Source: Sphingobium terrigena (lineage in GTDB: Bacteria > Pseudomonadota > Alphaproteobacteria > Sphingomonadales > Sphingomonadaceae). From it: a stretch of DNA of 32,332 bases. Where the stretch lies: contig NZ_QVRA01000034.1 in NCBI RefSeq assembly GCF_003591655.1, forward strand, positions 1 to 32,332, in the 5' to 3' direction. A program made the position numbers and the translations under genes. Under the pieces are notes generated by a model that worked only from the letters and a program-made list of their open reading frames with translations, was not told the origin of the DNA and did no database searches. Shown in pieces: positions 1 to 7,776 of this stretch (positions within the stretch are counted from its first letter, which is position 1; the number at the start of each line of letters is the position of its first letter).

Positions 1-63
1 CTGGAAACAATCGGCTCGGTGAGCCATAACCCAATCGTCAGCCTGCCAGCTCTGGCCGCCTGA
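1..63 (+). CDS. IS256-family transposase, C-terminal 20 residues
   Basis: The first 60 bases read as an open frame closing at TGA 61-63, and the encoded tail contains SHNPIVSLPALAA. IS256 (mutator-type) DDE transposases commonly end in a short Pro/Ala-rich tail followed closely by the terminal repeat, which is what is seen here. The catalytic domain lies outside the window, so activity cannot be judged. The family assignment is strengthened by the matching repeat and the MTDDR transposase start at the other window end. Confidence 0.75.
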   Translation: METIGSVSHNPIVSLPALAA

Positions 64-93
64 CCCGAACCCGATCCTGCCGTGGATCGACGG

Positions 94-121
94 TTCCTAC
101 ACCACCCCGTGGGACACGACC
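94..121 (-). repeat. IS256 terminal inverted repeat (28 bp)
   Basis: Positions 94-121 are the perfect reverse complement of 32212-32239; on the minus strand it starts GGTCGTGTCCCACGGGG. Weaker similarity continues inward (ACCGTCGATC occurs in both ends), as expected for the two ends of one IS type. The outer flanks (TTTTCGCT after 121; AAATATC before 32212) differ, so these are not the two junctions of one single insertion. Confidence 0.9.
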
Positions 122-545
122 TTTTCGCTATCCGCCATGCACGAAGAAACCACGCTTTTTGTTATGTCGCAAGTCCGCTCATGTTGCTTCAGATCAAGGC
201 ACGTCTGATGCAAGCACCAAAGTCTAAATATCACAGGTCCCGGATGGCCGCGCTTACAAGTTGGTCGCTTTGCGGGCTGAGCGAACGGCCGTTTTCAGGA
301 ATATCGGCTATAGTGTTCAAGGTCTGGAATTCGGGCGCATACCTGTTGGTCGGCTTTGCGCCGCGCGAGTGGCTGGTTCCGGTGGCAGCTGCCGTCCAAA
401 ACTCAATGAGTGAACGATGCATTCTGGTCGCCTGCCGCAGGGAGCGATCACCTAATCGCAGGAACTTCCCTGCCCCCCTGGTCCGATTGCCAAATGTCGT
501 TTCCCGACGCGGGCAGAAGTAAAGTTCATTATTGCTGCCAGAAGG
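122..545. other. Intergenic stretch without a supported gene
   Basis: Between the IS end and the MerR gene, 424 bases hold only open frames without a good ribosome site or recognisable protein family. A 63-codon minus-strand frame (231-422) and a 146-codon plus-strand frame (82-522) are present, but the latter begins inside the IS terminal region. I see no tRNA, strong hairpin or terminator here. It may be decayed DNA next to the insertion. Confidence 0.5.
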
Positions 546-941
546 TCAGCAGATGAAATTCTCCCAACTCGGAGCATCCTTGGGCTGGCCCGCCTCCACC
601 CATGCGAGCTTCCTGCCAAGAAAGTCGAGGGCTGACTCGAGTTCGGAACGCCGCTCCTCGAGTTTCGCCATCTGCGCCCTCAACACTGCTGCGGTCCGTG
701 CAGGCGAGTCCTCACCCGCACGGTACTCGGCACCCAGTGCTGCGATTTCCCGCAGCGAGTAGCCCAGCGATTGCTGCAGCCGAATCATCCGCGCCGCCGT
801 GACATCCTGCGCGCCGAAAACCTGATAGGGGTTCGTACCGCCTTTGCCGTTCCGCCCTGGGTTCAGCAGCCCCTTGCGGACGTAGAAGCGAATCGTGTCG
901 AGCGACAAGCCGGTCGCTTTGGAAAACTGGGAAATCAGCAT
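546..941 (-). CDS. MerR-family transcriptional regulator
   Basis: A small one-component regulator, about 131 residues. The N-terminus (ISQFSKATGLSLDTIRFYVRKGLL) is the winged helix-turn-helix of MerR proteins, followed by NPYQVFGAQDV (wing) and a long helix (about residues 75-125) that forms the dimer coiled coil. No Cys cluster for metal binding is seen, so it is more like the redox or organic-ligand sensing MerR members. I chose the start giving MLISQFSK because family members begin there; a start 7 codons upstream at 962 is possible but would overlap the promoter elements. It is divergent from an aldo/keto reductase gene, its likely target, and a MerR-type promoter lies between them (955-985). 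Confidence 0.88.
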   Translation of the reverse strand: MLISQFSKATGLSLDTIRFYVRKGLLNPGRNGKGGTNPYQVFGAQDVTAARMIRLQQSLGYSLREIAALGAEYRAGEDSPARTAAVLRAQMAKLEERRSELESALDFLGRKLAWVEAGQPKDAPSWENFIC

Positions 942-954
942 CGCGGAAAAGCTC

Positions 955-985
955 TTGACCATTGACTAAAGTCCACGGTTATAGG
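955..985 (+). promoter_or_regulatory. MerR-type promoter/operator for the aldo-keto reductase gene
   Basis: A -35 hexamer TTGACC (955-960) and a -10 hexamer TATAGG (980-985) are separated by 19 bases, the over-long spacing typical of MerR-activated promoters. Within the spacer lies the dyad GACT-AA-AGTC (964-973), which extends with interruptions to ACC/GGT at 958-960 and 977-979 (8 of 11 pairs match). MerR proteins bind such a dyad and untwist the DNA to realign the hexamers. That the neighbouring MerR protein binds here is inferred from position. Confidence 0.6.
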
Positions 986-1014
986 GCTGGCCTGTCAGAA
1001 ACTGGAGACATAAA

Positions 1015-1998
1015 ATGACCGGCCTTTCCTCTCCACTCCCGCAGGTTCCACTCGGCCAGGACGGCCCCCTCATCGGCGTCCAAGGTCTCGGCTGCATGGG
1101 CATGAGCGAATTCTACGGTGAGACCGACGAGGTTGAATCACGCGCCACGCTGGAGCGCGCCCTGGAATTGGGCGTCACCCTGTTCGACACCGCCGACATG
1201 TATGGCATGGGGGCCAACGAGACGTTTCTTTCGCCCTTCGTACGGGCGCACCGGGACCGCGTGTTGATCGCCACCAAGTTCGGCTACGCCCGCTCGCCCG
1301 AGCGTCCAGACGACTGGAGCCTCGACAACCGGCCCGAATTCATCCGCGCGGCGGCTGAGCGCTCGCTCCGACGGCTCGGCGTCGACACCATTGACCTCTA
1401 CTATATGCATCGGCGTGACCCTGCGGTGCCGCTGGAGGACAGCATCGGCACGATGGCCGACCTCGTCGCCGAAGGAAAGGTCCGTTGGCTGGGACTCTGC
1501 GCAGTCGATGGGGCCGAATTGCGTGCGGCGCATGCCCTGCATCCGATCGCGGCGCTGCAATCGGAATGGTCGATATTCACGCGCGACATCGAACGCGAAG
1601 TGATCCCGGCAGCGGCGCAGCTCGGAGTGACGGTCGTACCCTATTCACCGCTGGGACGCGGGATGCTGACCGGGCGGGCCTTCGGCGCCGCATTGAGGGC
1701 GGACGATGCGCGCCAGAATTTCCCGCGCTTCTCGGCGGAGAATGTCGATGCGAATGCCCGGCTCGTCGAACGGATCGAGGGGATCGCCACCGACATGGGG
1801 GCCACCCCGGCGCAACTCGCGCTGGCGTGGCTCTATGCCCGGGCGACTGAACTCGGCGTCGCCTGCGTGCCCATTCCGGGTACTCGCAAGCGCGCGCGTC
1901 TCGAAGAAAACCTGGCCGCAGCCCTGATGCGCCCGAATGAAGCGGCGATACAGGCGCTCGAACCGCTCGCCGCCGCCGTTAAGGGCATCGCGGTTTGA
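1015..1998 (+). CDS. Aldo/keto reductase
   Basis: A 327-residue NADPH-dependent oxidoreductase of the aldo/keto reductase superfamily (TIM barrel). The catalytic tetrad is visible: Asp58 in FDTAD, Tyr63 in MYG, Lys88 in ATKFGYA and His132 in YYMHRRD. The C-terminal cofactor region VPIPGTRKRARLEEN matches the Ser/Lys/Arg phosphate-binding loop of YajO/IolS-like members. Length is normal for that group. GGAGA (1004-1008) is well placed for the ATG. The gene is divergent from a MerR regulator and follows a MerR-type promoter, suggesting induction by a toxic carbonyl or an oxidant. The physiological substrate cannot be told from sequence. Confidence 0.93.
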   Translation: MTGLSSPLPQVPLGQDGPLIGVQGLGCMGMSEFYGETDEVESRATLERALELGVTLFDTADMYGMGANETFLSPFVRAHRDRVLIATKFGYARSPERPDDWSLDNRPEFIRAAAERSLRRLGVDTIDLYYMHRRDPAVPLEDSIGTMADLVAEGKVRWLGLCAVDGAELRAAHALHPIAALQSEWSIFTRDIEREVIPAAAQLGVTVVPYSPLGRGMLTGRAFGAALRADDARQNFPRFSAENVDANARLVERIEGIATDMGATPAQLALAWLYARATELGVACVPIPGTRKRARLEENLAAALMRPNEAAIQALEPLAAAVKGIAV

Positions 1999-2068
1999 TC
2001 GGACGAGTATCGCCTGTAAGCGGGACATGCAACTGCCTGCCACTCACACTTCGGAACAAGGAATGCCC

Positions 2069-2506
2069 ATGCCGATAACGGGAGGGTGCCGCTGCGGCAC
2101 GATCCGATACGATATCGCCCTAGACGCCCTGCCGCTGGTCTATGCCTGTCATTGCCGGGACTGCCAGACATGGAGCGGCAGCGCCTTCGCGCTCCACGCG
2201 ATGCTACCCGAAGCAATCCTTTCGCTGGACCCGGGCGCGCATCGCTTCCGTTTGGACGATGTGGAGCAGATGCCGTCCGAGCATCTCGGATGCGCCCGGT
2301 GCATGACACGCATCGCCAACCGCAACAGCGCAGTTCCGGGCATGATCATCCTGCGCGCGGGAACGCTCGACCGCAGCAACGAGGTTGTGCCCGCCATTCA
2401 TATCTGGACCAGCAGCGCCCAGCCTTGGGTGACTTTGCCCGATAAATCCCCCGCTTTCGAGAAAACGCCAACTCCTGCAGAGTTCCAGGTCGCGCTTGCG
2501 AAGTAA
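2069..2506 (+). CDS. GFA-family (glutathione-dependent formaldehyde-activating enzyme-like) protein
   Basis: A 145-residue zinc-binding protein with the GFA/CENP-V fold. Cysteines typical of the family are visible: Cys7 and Cys9 (GGCRCG), Cys27, Cys29 and Cys32 (ACHCRDCQ), and Cys75 and Cys78 (CARC). The founding member Gfa was reported to speed glutathione-formaldehyde adduct formation, but most members have no tested role, so the substrate is unknown. I prefer ATG 2069 because AAGGA (2058-2062) is 6 bases upstream; ATG 2063 abuts that site. The gene lies 70 bases after the aldo/keto reductase on the same strand and may be co-transcribed, which would fit aldehyde or electrophile detoxification. 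Confidence 0.85.
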   Translation: MPITGGCRCGTIRYDIALDALPLVYACHCRDCQTWSGSAFALHAMLPEAILSLDPGAHRFRLDDVEQMPSEHLGCARCMTRIANRNSAVPGMIILRAGTLDRSNEVVPAIHIWTSSAQPWVTLPDKSPAFEKTPTPAEFQVALAK

Positions 2507-2720
2507 GCTGCGGCAAGCGTCGAGCGATGATTCTTTATATTCTGGCAAGCCGCTGCTCGGGACAAGCGATGCTAAGTGTATGACTGGTTTCGGCGCGACC
2601 GGACACTTTTGCCGTGGTGACGGAACGGCTTGAGTTGGTCGACAGGCGCTTCGGGGCCTTCCTGCTTATCCGACGCCAAAGCGTTCTCCGGAAGGCCACT
2701 CTGGCCATCGGAGAATGATC

Positions 2721-3353
2721 ATGGAGATGCCTGAAACTGAACCCACCACCACCAAACGCCCCGTATGGAATGCGGGAAGAACCGTCGGCGCGAAGCGCGC
2801 GCTGAAACCGAAGCAAATTTGGGAGATCCGGTTCTACCTCAATCAACGCCGCCGCTTGCGAGATCGGGCGCTATTTGACCTGGCGATCGACAGCAAACTT
2901 CGCGGCTGTGACCTGGTGCAGATGAAGATCGGCGACATCGTCAGCGGCGGGCAGATTCGAACGCGTGCGATCGTCATGCAGCAGAAAACAGGTCGACCCG
3001 TTCAGTTTGAACTGCTCCCCGACGCTCGGGCTAGCCTGCTGGCCTGGCTCGATCGGCGGGGTGGCACGGTCGACGACTACGTCTTTCCCAGCCGGGTTGA
3101 CCATAATGGGCATCTTAGCACCCGCCAGTACGCCCGGCTCGTCGATGAATGGGTGACAGGGGTCGGTCTGATGCGAAGCGACTATGGCACGCACTCACTT
3201 CGGCGAACGAAGGCATCGATCATCTACAGGGCAACCGGAAACCTTCGTGCCGTCCAGATCCTTCTCGGGCATAGCAAGATCGAGAATACGGTGCGCTATC
3301 TCGGGATTGACGTGGAAGATGCGCTTGCCCTCGCCGAGAATACCGAAATTTGA
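2721..3353 (+). CDS. Tyrosine-type site-specific recombinase (catalytic domain only)
   Basis: About 210 residues. All active-site positions of the tyrosine recombinase family are present; counted from ATG 2715 they are Arg63 (SKLRGCDL), Lys91 (QKTGRP), His160 and Arg163 (HSLRR), His186 (LLGHSKIENT) and Tyr195 (VRYLGI). Most integrases have about 300-400 residues with an N-terminal core-binding SAM-like domain; this one has only a short basic N-terminus (RPVWNAGRTVGAKRALK), so it is a one-domain form. ATG 2721 has GGAGA six bases upstream; ATG 2715 abuts that site. It may serve an integrative element or plasmid-derived segment, consistent with the accessory character of the region. Its recombination site is not known. 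Confidence 0.88.
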   Translation: MEMPETEPTTTKRPVWNAGRTVGAKRALKPKQIWEIRFYLNQRRRLRDRALFDLAIDSKLRGCDLVQMKIGDIVSGGQIRTRAIVMQQKTGRPVQFELLPDARASLLAWLDRRGGTVDDYVFPSRVDHNGHLSTRQYARLVDEWVTGVGLMRSDYGTHSLRRTKASIIYRATGNLRAVQILLGHSKIENTVRYLGIDVEDALALAENTEI

Positions 3354-3363
3354 CCAATCGGCT

Positions 3364-3380
3364 CCTCGCCTTCGGCGAGG
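3364..3380 (+). terminator. GC-rich hairpin after the recombinase gene
   Basis: CCTCGCC (3364-3370) pairs with GGCGAGG (3374-3380) around a 3-base loop, starting 11 bases after the recombinase stop. No T-run follows, so it is at best a weak intrinsic terminator or an mRNA-stabilising hairpin. Confidence 0.35.
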
Positions 3381-3592
3381 GGCCAACTTCGCGGCGCTTG
3401 GGACTTTCCTGCCGTTCCGACGTAAGGTGTCTAACGGCGGAGCTCGCCAATACCCGACGTCCGGTCCTTCCCCGACTGGCCAACTAAGCGCGATCGGATA
3501 GGCTTTCTAAATTGGCTGAGAACGCAACTGGTCGCTTGCTCCGATCCCACACTGCCTCCACAAGCGTCCTCGTAACGATAGGGAGAGAGAAA

Positions 3593-3988
3593 TTGTTATT
3601 CCACACGATGGTAGGCTCCAATGACATCGAGCGATCGCGGCGGTTCTACAACGCGGTTTTGGGTGTTCTGGGTGTGCCAGAGCCGATGATCAACATCGCT
3701 GGAAGCGGACATACGCGCCTCTTCTACCCGAACCAGGGCGGAACCAACTTCATCGTCACCCAGCCGATCAACGATGAACCTGCCACCGTGGCGAACGGGA
3801 GCACCGTTGCTTTCTCGTGCAATTCGCCCGAGCAAGTTCAGCAATTTCATGATGTAGCCGTAGCCAACGGCGGGACGTCAATCGAAGACGCTCCTGGCCC
3901 GCGGGAGTCCGCGATGGGAACTATCCACCTGACTTACGTGCGCGATCCCGACGGCAACAAGCTTTGCGGGATCCACATCCCCGGATAG
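3593..3988 (+). CDS. VOC-superfamily (glyoxalase/bleomycin-resistance fold) protein
   Basis: A 131-residue single-domain VOC protein. The beta-alpha-beta-beta-beta pattern is visible from FHTMVGSNDIERSRRFYNAVLG at the start, with the second half ending in YVRDPDGNKLCGIH, the usual metal-site strand of this fold. The frame is open upstream, but homologues start at the FHTMVGS segment, and a TTG at 3593 lies just behind a GGGAGAGAG ribosome site (3581-3589), so I place the start there. Members include glyoxalase I, dioxygenases and antibiotic-binding proteins; the exact reaction is not predictable. It stands alone between the recombinase and a zinc-finger gene on the other strand. Confidence 0.82.
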   Translation: MLFHTMVGSNDIERSRRFYNAVLGVLGVPEPMINIAGSGHTRLFYPNQGGTNFIVTQPINDEPATVANGSTVAFSCNSPEQVQQFHDVAVANGGTSIEDAPGPRESAMGTIHLTYVRDPDGNKLCGIHIPG

Positions 3989-4215
3989 AGTTTTTTACCC
4001 TTCTATGTACCGGCCCACCGAGCAATTGGGCGTGGCGCAGGGCCGGTCAACCTCGACCCATAAGTTGGTCAAAAGTGCCGCCGATGTGCTATCGGGAAAG
4101 GGGCGTGGCGGCTTCAGGCGTAGCCAGAAATTCAATTTGGAACCGCGAACGACTGGGTCAGGGTCGGTTGCCGCCGGCGCCCTCTATGTCTGCGTGGTCA
4201 GTTCGCGTTTCTCGA

Positions 4216-4479
4216 TCAGCGCAACTGACTGTCTTTACTGCCTCTCCGGTTGATTCCTGCAGTTCGCATCTGCCGGTCACGCATAGACTGGCAGGAGATG
4301 CACGTACGAATGCCAGCCAGCGCCGCGCGACGCGCCTTTGGAATCTCCTCTCCGCAGTCGTCACAGTATTCGGTGCCATCGCCAATCGGCAAGCGTGACC
4401 GCGCGCTGAGCACCGCGTCCTTAACCGTATCGTCGATTTGATCTTGAATCGCACCATCGCGCGCCCAGCCGTTCGCCAT
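4216..4479 (-). CDS. DksA/TraR-family C4-type zinc-finger protein (YbiI-like)
   Basis: An 87-residue protein closely resembling E. coli YbiI. It starts with MANGWARDGAIQDQI, carries one C4 zinc finger (Cys39, Cys42, Cys60, Cys63 in YCDDCG and CISC) and ends with the family signature NRRGSKDSQLR. DksA/TraR proteins enter the RNA polymerase secondary channel, but this short subgroup lacks the long coiled coil with acidic tip, and its role is not established. A GGAGA ribosome site sits about 10 bases before the ATG. It is divergent from the GlxA-type regulator gene across about 290 bases. Confidence 0.9.
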   Translation of the reverse strand: MANGWARDGAIQDQIDDTVKDAVLSARSRLPIGDGTEYCDDCGEEIPKARRAALAGIRTCISCQSMRDRQMRTAGINRRGSKDSQLR

Positions 4480-4767
4480 TGTAGCGTCTCCTCGTTGTGA
4501 ACTGGGCGCTGACCGAACACCGGACCCCAGATGGTTCTGGCCGCGCCTCTCTATCTGACCTTGTGAAACAAGATTAGCGCGTCTTCGCCGCCCCTTGGAA
4601 TGCTATCATCGCCGGACAGCCAGGAGACCTCTTACTGGCTGGCCAGCCTCACAGCGTATGTGGGGATCATCCTGCCGCTTGGCAACGACTCGGTCAGCAG
4701 CGTCGCACGCGACCGCCGACCGCATTCGCGACGCGCTTTGTGTTCGGCGCGCAGGGGCGTATACGGC

Positions 4768-5808
4768 ATGGGCCATGGCCTAGTGCTGTCGCTGAGCGGA
4801 GTACAGGCCATCCATATCACCATATTTGCGCCCTCCAAGGTGCACCTGCTCGAAATCGCCGGTATTCGCGATGCGCTGTTCGAAGCCAATTGCAAGATCG
4901 GGTCAGGACCGCATTACACTGTCGAGCTCGTAACCGAGCATGGGGGCGTTGCAGCCACCGCTTCTGGCGTAAAATATGTGGCTGATGCCAGCATCGACAC
5001 TGCGGCGCCGACCTGCGACACGCTGATCGTCACCGGGCCTTATGGGTTGCCGACGCGCCCGAGCGGCCCCGCAATGCGATGGCTGCAGGATCAGGCCCGG
5101 CACTCCCGGCGCTATGGATCGACCTGTACCGGTGCTTTCCTGCTCGCGCACGCAGGATTGCTGGCAGGACGCCGTGCCACGACGCATTGGGAATATGCGG
5201 ATCGTCTGGCGACCGACTTTCCCGCCATCGAGGTGGAGCCCGACCAGATCTTCGTCCGCGACGGACCCGTGTTCAGTTCAGCCGGGGTGACGGCCGCGAT
5301 AGATCTGACGTTTGCCCTGATCGAAGAGGACCATGGCCGGGCGCTCGCGCTCTGGGTGGCACGCCGCCTCGTCGTCTTTCTCAAACGCCCGGGGGGTCAG
5401 TCGCAGTTCAGCGATGCCCTGACCGCTCAATCAGCCACGAGCAGTCCGATCGACCGGATCAAGCTGCACATCCTCGAATATCCCCGCGGGGAACTGGCCC
5501 TCGAAGCGCTCGCCGAGGTAGCAAGGGTGGGACCGCGCCAGCTGTCACGGCTTTTCCACGCCGAGCTGGGCTCGAGCGCAGCTACCTATGTCGAACTGAC
5601 GAGAATCGACATTGCCCGGCGTTTGCTGGAAGACAGTAGCGCGCCGCTCAAGACGATCGCATATGCCGCTGGATTTGGATCGACGACAACCCTGAGGCGC
5701 GCTTTTGTGCGCCGGATCGGTGTCACCCCGACAGAATATCGCCAGCGATTTCAGACTGCCGGGTCTGGCGTGGCGGCCAAAGACGAAAGTGCCGCCGATT
5801 TGTCCTGA
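4768..5808 (+). CDS. GlxA-family transcriptional regulator (DJ-1/PfpI domain plus AraC HTH)
   Basis: About 346 residues. The N-terminal half is a class-I glutamine amidotransferase-like DJ-1/PfpI domain with the nucleophile-elbow motif GSTCTGAFLLAHAGLL and the following TTHWEY. The C-terminal 100 residues form an AraC double helix-turn-helix (LALEALAEVARVGPRQLSRLF, then PLKTIAYAAGFGS and the final GVTPTEYRQRF). Such proteins regulate catabolic genes, for example for quaternary amines or arginine, in other bacteria. The frame is open further upstream, but ATG 4768 has an AGGGG site about 10 bases before it and fits family length. The LOV-EAL gene follows 66 bases downstream on the same strand. 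The ligand is unknown. Confidence 0.87.
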   Translation: MGHGLVLSLSGVQAIHITIFAPSKVHLLEIAGIRDALFEANCKIGSGPHYTVELVTEHGGVAATASGVKYVADASIDTAAPTCDTLIVTGPYGLPTRPSGPAMRWLQDQARHSRRYGSTCTGAFLLAHAGLLAGRRATTHWEYADRLATDFPAIEVEPDQIFVRDGPVFSSAGVTAAIDLTFALIEEDHGRALALWVARRLVVFLKRPGGQSQFSDALTAQSATSSPIDRIKLHILEYPRGELALEALAEVARVGPRQLSRLFHAELGSSAATYVELTRIDIARRLLEDSSAPLKTIAYAAGFGSTTTLRRAFVRRIGVTPTEYRQRFQTAGSGVAAKDESAADLS

Positions 5809-5874
5809 AGCGTCGCTCTGCGGTCATTGAAGGTTCGGCTGGGGGTTCGCATTGTCGAACCTGGAGGCCAGACA

Positions 5875-7776
5875 ATGCGAAATGATCGCTCTGCTTTTAG
5901 CGCAAATACCAACCGGACCGGACCGGATTTTTCAACGGTATCGGCGGCGATCCCTGGTCGTGCCGTGGCGCATGACCGAGACGACAATAAGGGCCCACCG
6001 CAGGGGGATTGTGGATTCAGGCCCAAGCAATGGGACTGCCTGAACCGGCCATCGGACGATTCCGATTCCATTTTGGCTGCATATGGGTTGGCCCTGGACC
6101 ACGTCGGTGATGGCGTGGTGGTCGCGGACATGCGTCAGCGTGGGCACCCCATCATCAAGGTCAACGCCGCGTTCGAAGCGATTACCGGCTATACTGCAGC
6201 TGAGGCCATCGGCAAGAATTGCCGCTACCTTCAAGGCAGCGACCGCCTGCAGCCCGAAATCGCCGAAATCCGAGCTGCCCTGACCGAAGGTCGCGCCTGT
6301 TCTGTGACGCTGCGCAACTACAAGCGCGACGGCACGATGTTCCGTAACGCGCTGCGACTGGTGCCGCATCGGGATGCATCCGGGCAGATCACGCACTGCG
6401 CCGGCCTGATCCGCGATGTCACCTACGCGTCAGGCGTTGATCGCCTGACCGGTCTGCTCGACCGCTACGGCCTGCTTGATCGGCTGGCGTCGATAAGCGT
6501 TCCCGCAGGATTCGTGGTGCTGCTGCTCAAGCTCGACATCATGCGGTTTCACGATGTCAACAATGGCTTCGGCTATGATATCGGTGATGCGCTCTTGCGA
6601 GCGGTCGCTGGGCGCCTCGCAACGTTGCCATCGGTAGCCTTGGCGCGCGTGGGCACAAACAGCTTCACGCTTGCCTTCGAGCTTGGCGATGCCCAACGCG
6701 CCGCGGACTTGGTCGACGATGTTCTGAACCTGTTGCAGCCCCGCTTCATTCTGCCCGGCGCGGCAATGACGACCCAATTCGGCGCGGGTTTCACGGTCGG
6801 ATCGATCGGGTCGGATCCACTTCAGCTCGTTCGCCAGGCTGCCGCAGCCTTGCAGCGCTCGAAAGCGATGGCTTCACACCCGCCGCATCGCTTTGCTGCG
6901 GCGGACGAACGCGACGCCTCCAATCGCATCCGGTTGGCAAATGATCTGCAGGCTGCAATTCCGAACGAGGAACTGCTGTTGCATTATCAGCCTCAGTTGG
7001 ATCTGCATTCGGGAAACATTGTGGGTGCCGAGGCCTTGGTTCGATGGAACCACGGCGTGTTCGGGCTGCAGTCTCCAAGTCGGTTCATTGGCGTTGCCGA
7101 GGAGACCGGCGCGATCCTGGACATCGGAGCATGGGCTTTGCGAACGGTTGCTAAGCAGGCGATGCGCATCAACGACGGACGACGCACACCCATACGTTTT
7201 TCGTGCAATGTGTCGGTGCTGGAATTCACCCGCAGGGACATGGTGGCGTTTGTCGAGCAGGTGGTCGCCGAGACCGGCTGTCGTCCTGAATGGCTGACCC
7301 TTGAGCTTACCGAAAGTCTCATGATGCCCGAGCCGGCGGAAGTCCTGCGCGTATTTCGCGACCTGCGCGGCTTGGGTGTTGAAATCTCTATCGACGACTT
7401 CGGTACCGGATACTCGAATCTGCGGTACCTGGAACGATTTCCGCTGACCGAGATCAAGATCGACCGCAGTTTCGTGCGCGATGTCGTTCACAGCCCTGCC
7501 AAGCGGGTGATCGTCGAGAGCATCATAAAGCTAGGCGGGGTGCTGGATATCCGTGTCGTCGCCGAAGGGATCGAGACCGACGCGGAGCTCTCCGTTGTGA
7601 AATCCCTCGGCTGCTCAGTCGGACAAGGTTATCTCTATTCTCCCCCGCTCGATACCACAGCGTTTGACGCTTTCATCAAGTATCACGCGATCTCGCACGA
7701 CCAAGCACAGCAGGGCCGCCTTCTGACGACGCTCAATGACAATCGTGCTTCGCACACGGGAGGTCTTCCGGAATGA
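5875..7776 (+). CDS. LOV-GGDEF(degenerate)-EAL protein, predicted blue-light-regulated c-di-GMP phosphodiesterase
   Basis: A 633-residue cytoplasmic signalling protein with no membrane segment. Residues about 70-185 are a PAS domain with the full LOV photosensor signature GKNCRYLQG; Cys116 is the flavin-adduct cysteine, and the flavin-contacting NY and FRN asparagines follow. The conserved Gln of the last strand (usually GVQ/GIQ-x-D) is Ile179 (GLIRDVT). Residues about 188-340 are a GGDEF domain whose signature is ruined (ARVGTNSF), so no cyclase activity is expected. Residues about 350-610 are an EAL domain with Glu386, Asn445, Glu477, Asp507/Asp508, Lys528, Glu564 and Gln584 all kept, so it should hydrolyse c-di-GMP. 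GGAGG at 5863-5867 fixes ATG 5875. Confidence 0.92.
   Translation: MRNDRSAFSANTNRTGPDFSTVSAAIPGRAVAHDRDDNKGPPQGDCGFRPKQWDCLNRPSDDSDSILAAYGLALDHVGDGVVVADMRQRGHPIIKVNAAFEAITGYTAAEAIGKNCRYLQGSDRLQPEIAEIRAALTEGRACSVTLRNYKRDGTMFRNALRLVPHRDASGQITHCAGLIRDVTYASGVDRLTGLLDRYGLLDRLASISVPAGFVVLLLKLDIMRFHDVNNGFGYDIGDALLRAVAGRLATLPSVALARVGTNSFTLAFELGDAQRAADLVDDVLNLLQPRFILPGAAMTTQFGAGFTVGSIGSDPLQLVRQAAAALQRSKAMASHPPHRFAAADERDASNRIRLANDLQAAIPNEELLLHYQPQLDLHSGNIVGAEALVRWNHGVFGLQSPSRFIGVAEETGAILDIGAWALRTVAKQAMRINDGRRTPIRFSCNVSVLEFTRRDMVAFVEQVVAETGCRPEWLTLELTESLMMPEPAEVLRVFRDLRGLGVEISIDDFGTGYSNLRYLERFPLTEIKIDRSFVRDVVHSPAKRVIVESIIKLGGVLDIRVVAEGIETDAELSVVKSLGCSVGQGYLYSPPLDTTAFDAFIKYHAISHDQAQQGRLLTTLNDNRASHTGGLPE

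Larger units (their letters stand above)
1..121 (+). mobile_element. IS256-family insertion sequence, right end (partial)
   Basis: This is the 3' end of an IS256-family element entering from the left edge. It holds the transposase C-terminus (1-63), a short non-coding tail and the terminal inverted repeat at 94-121. The repeat is the exact reverse complement of 32212-32239 at the other end of the window, so the two elements are copies of the same or a near-identical IS. The flanking base after 121 no longer matches, which fixes the boundary. The rest of the element lies outside the window. Confidence 0.85.

Noticed and set aside
82..522. 146-codon plus-strand frame after the IS
   Set aside because: It starts within the IS terminal region, has no RBS and no protein resemblance.
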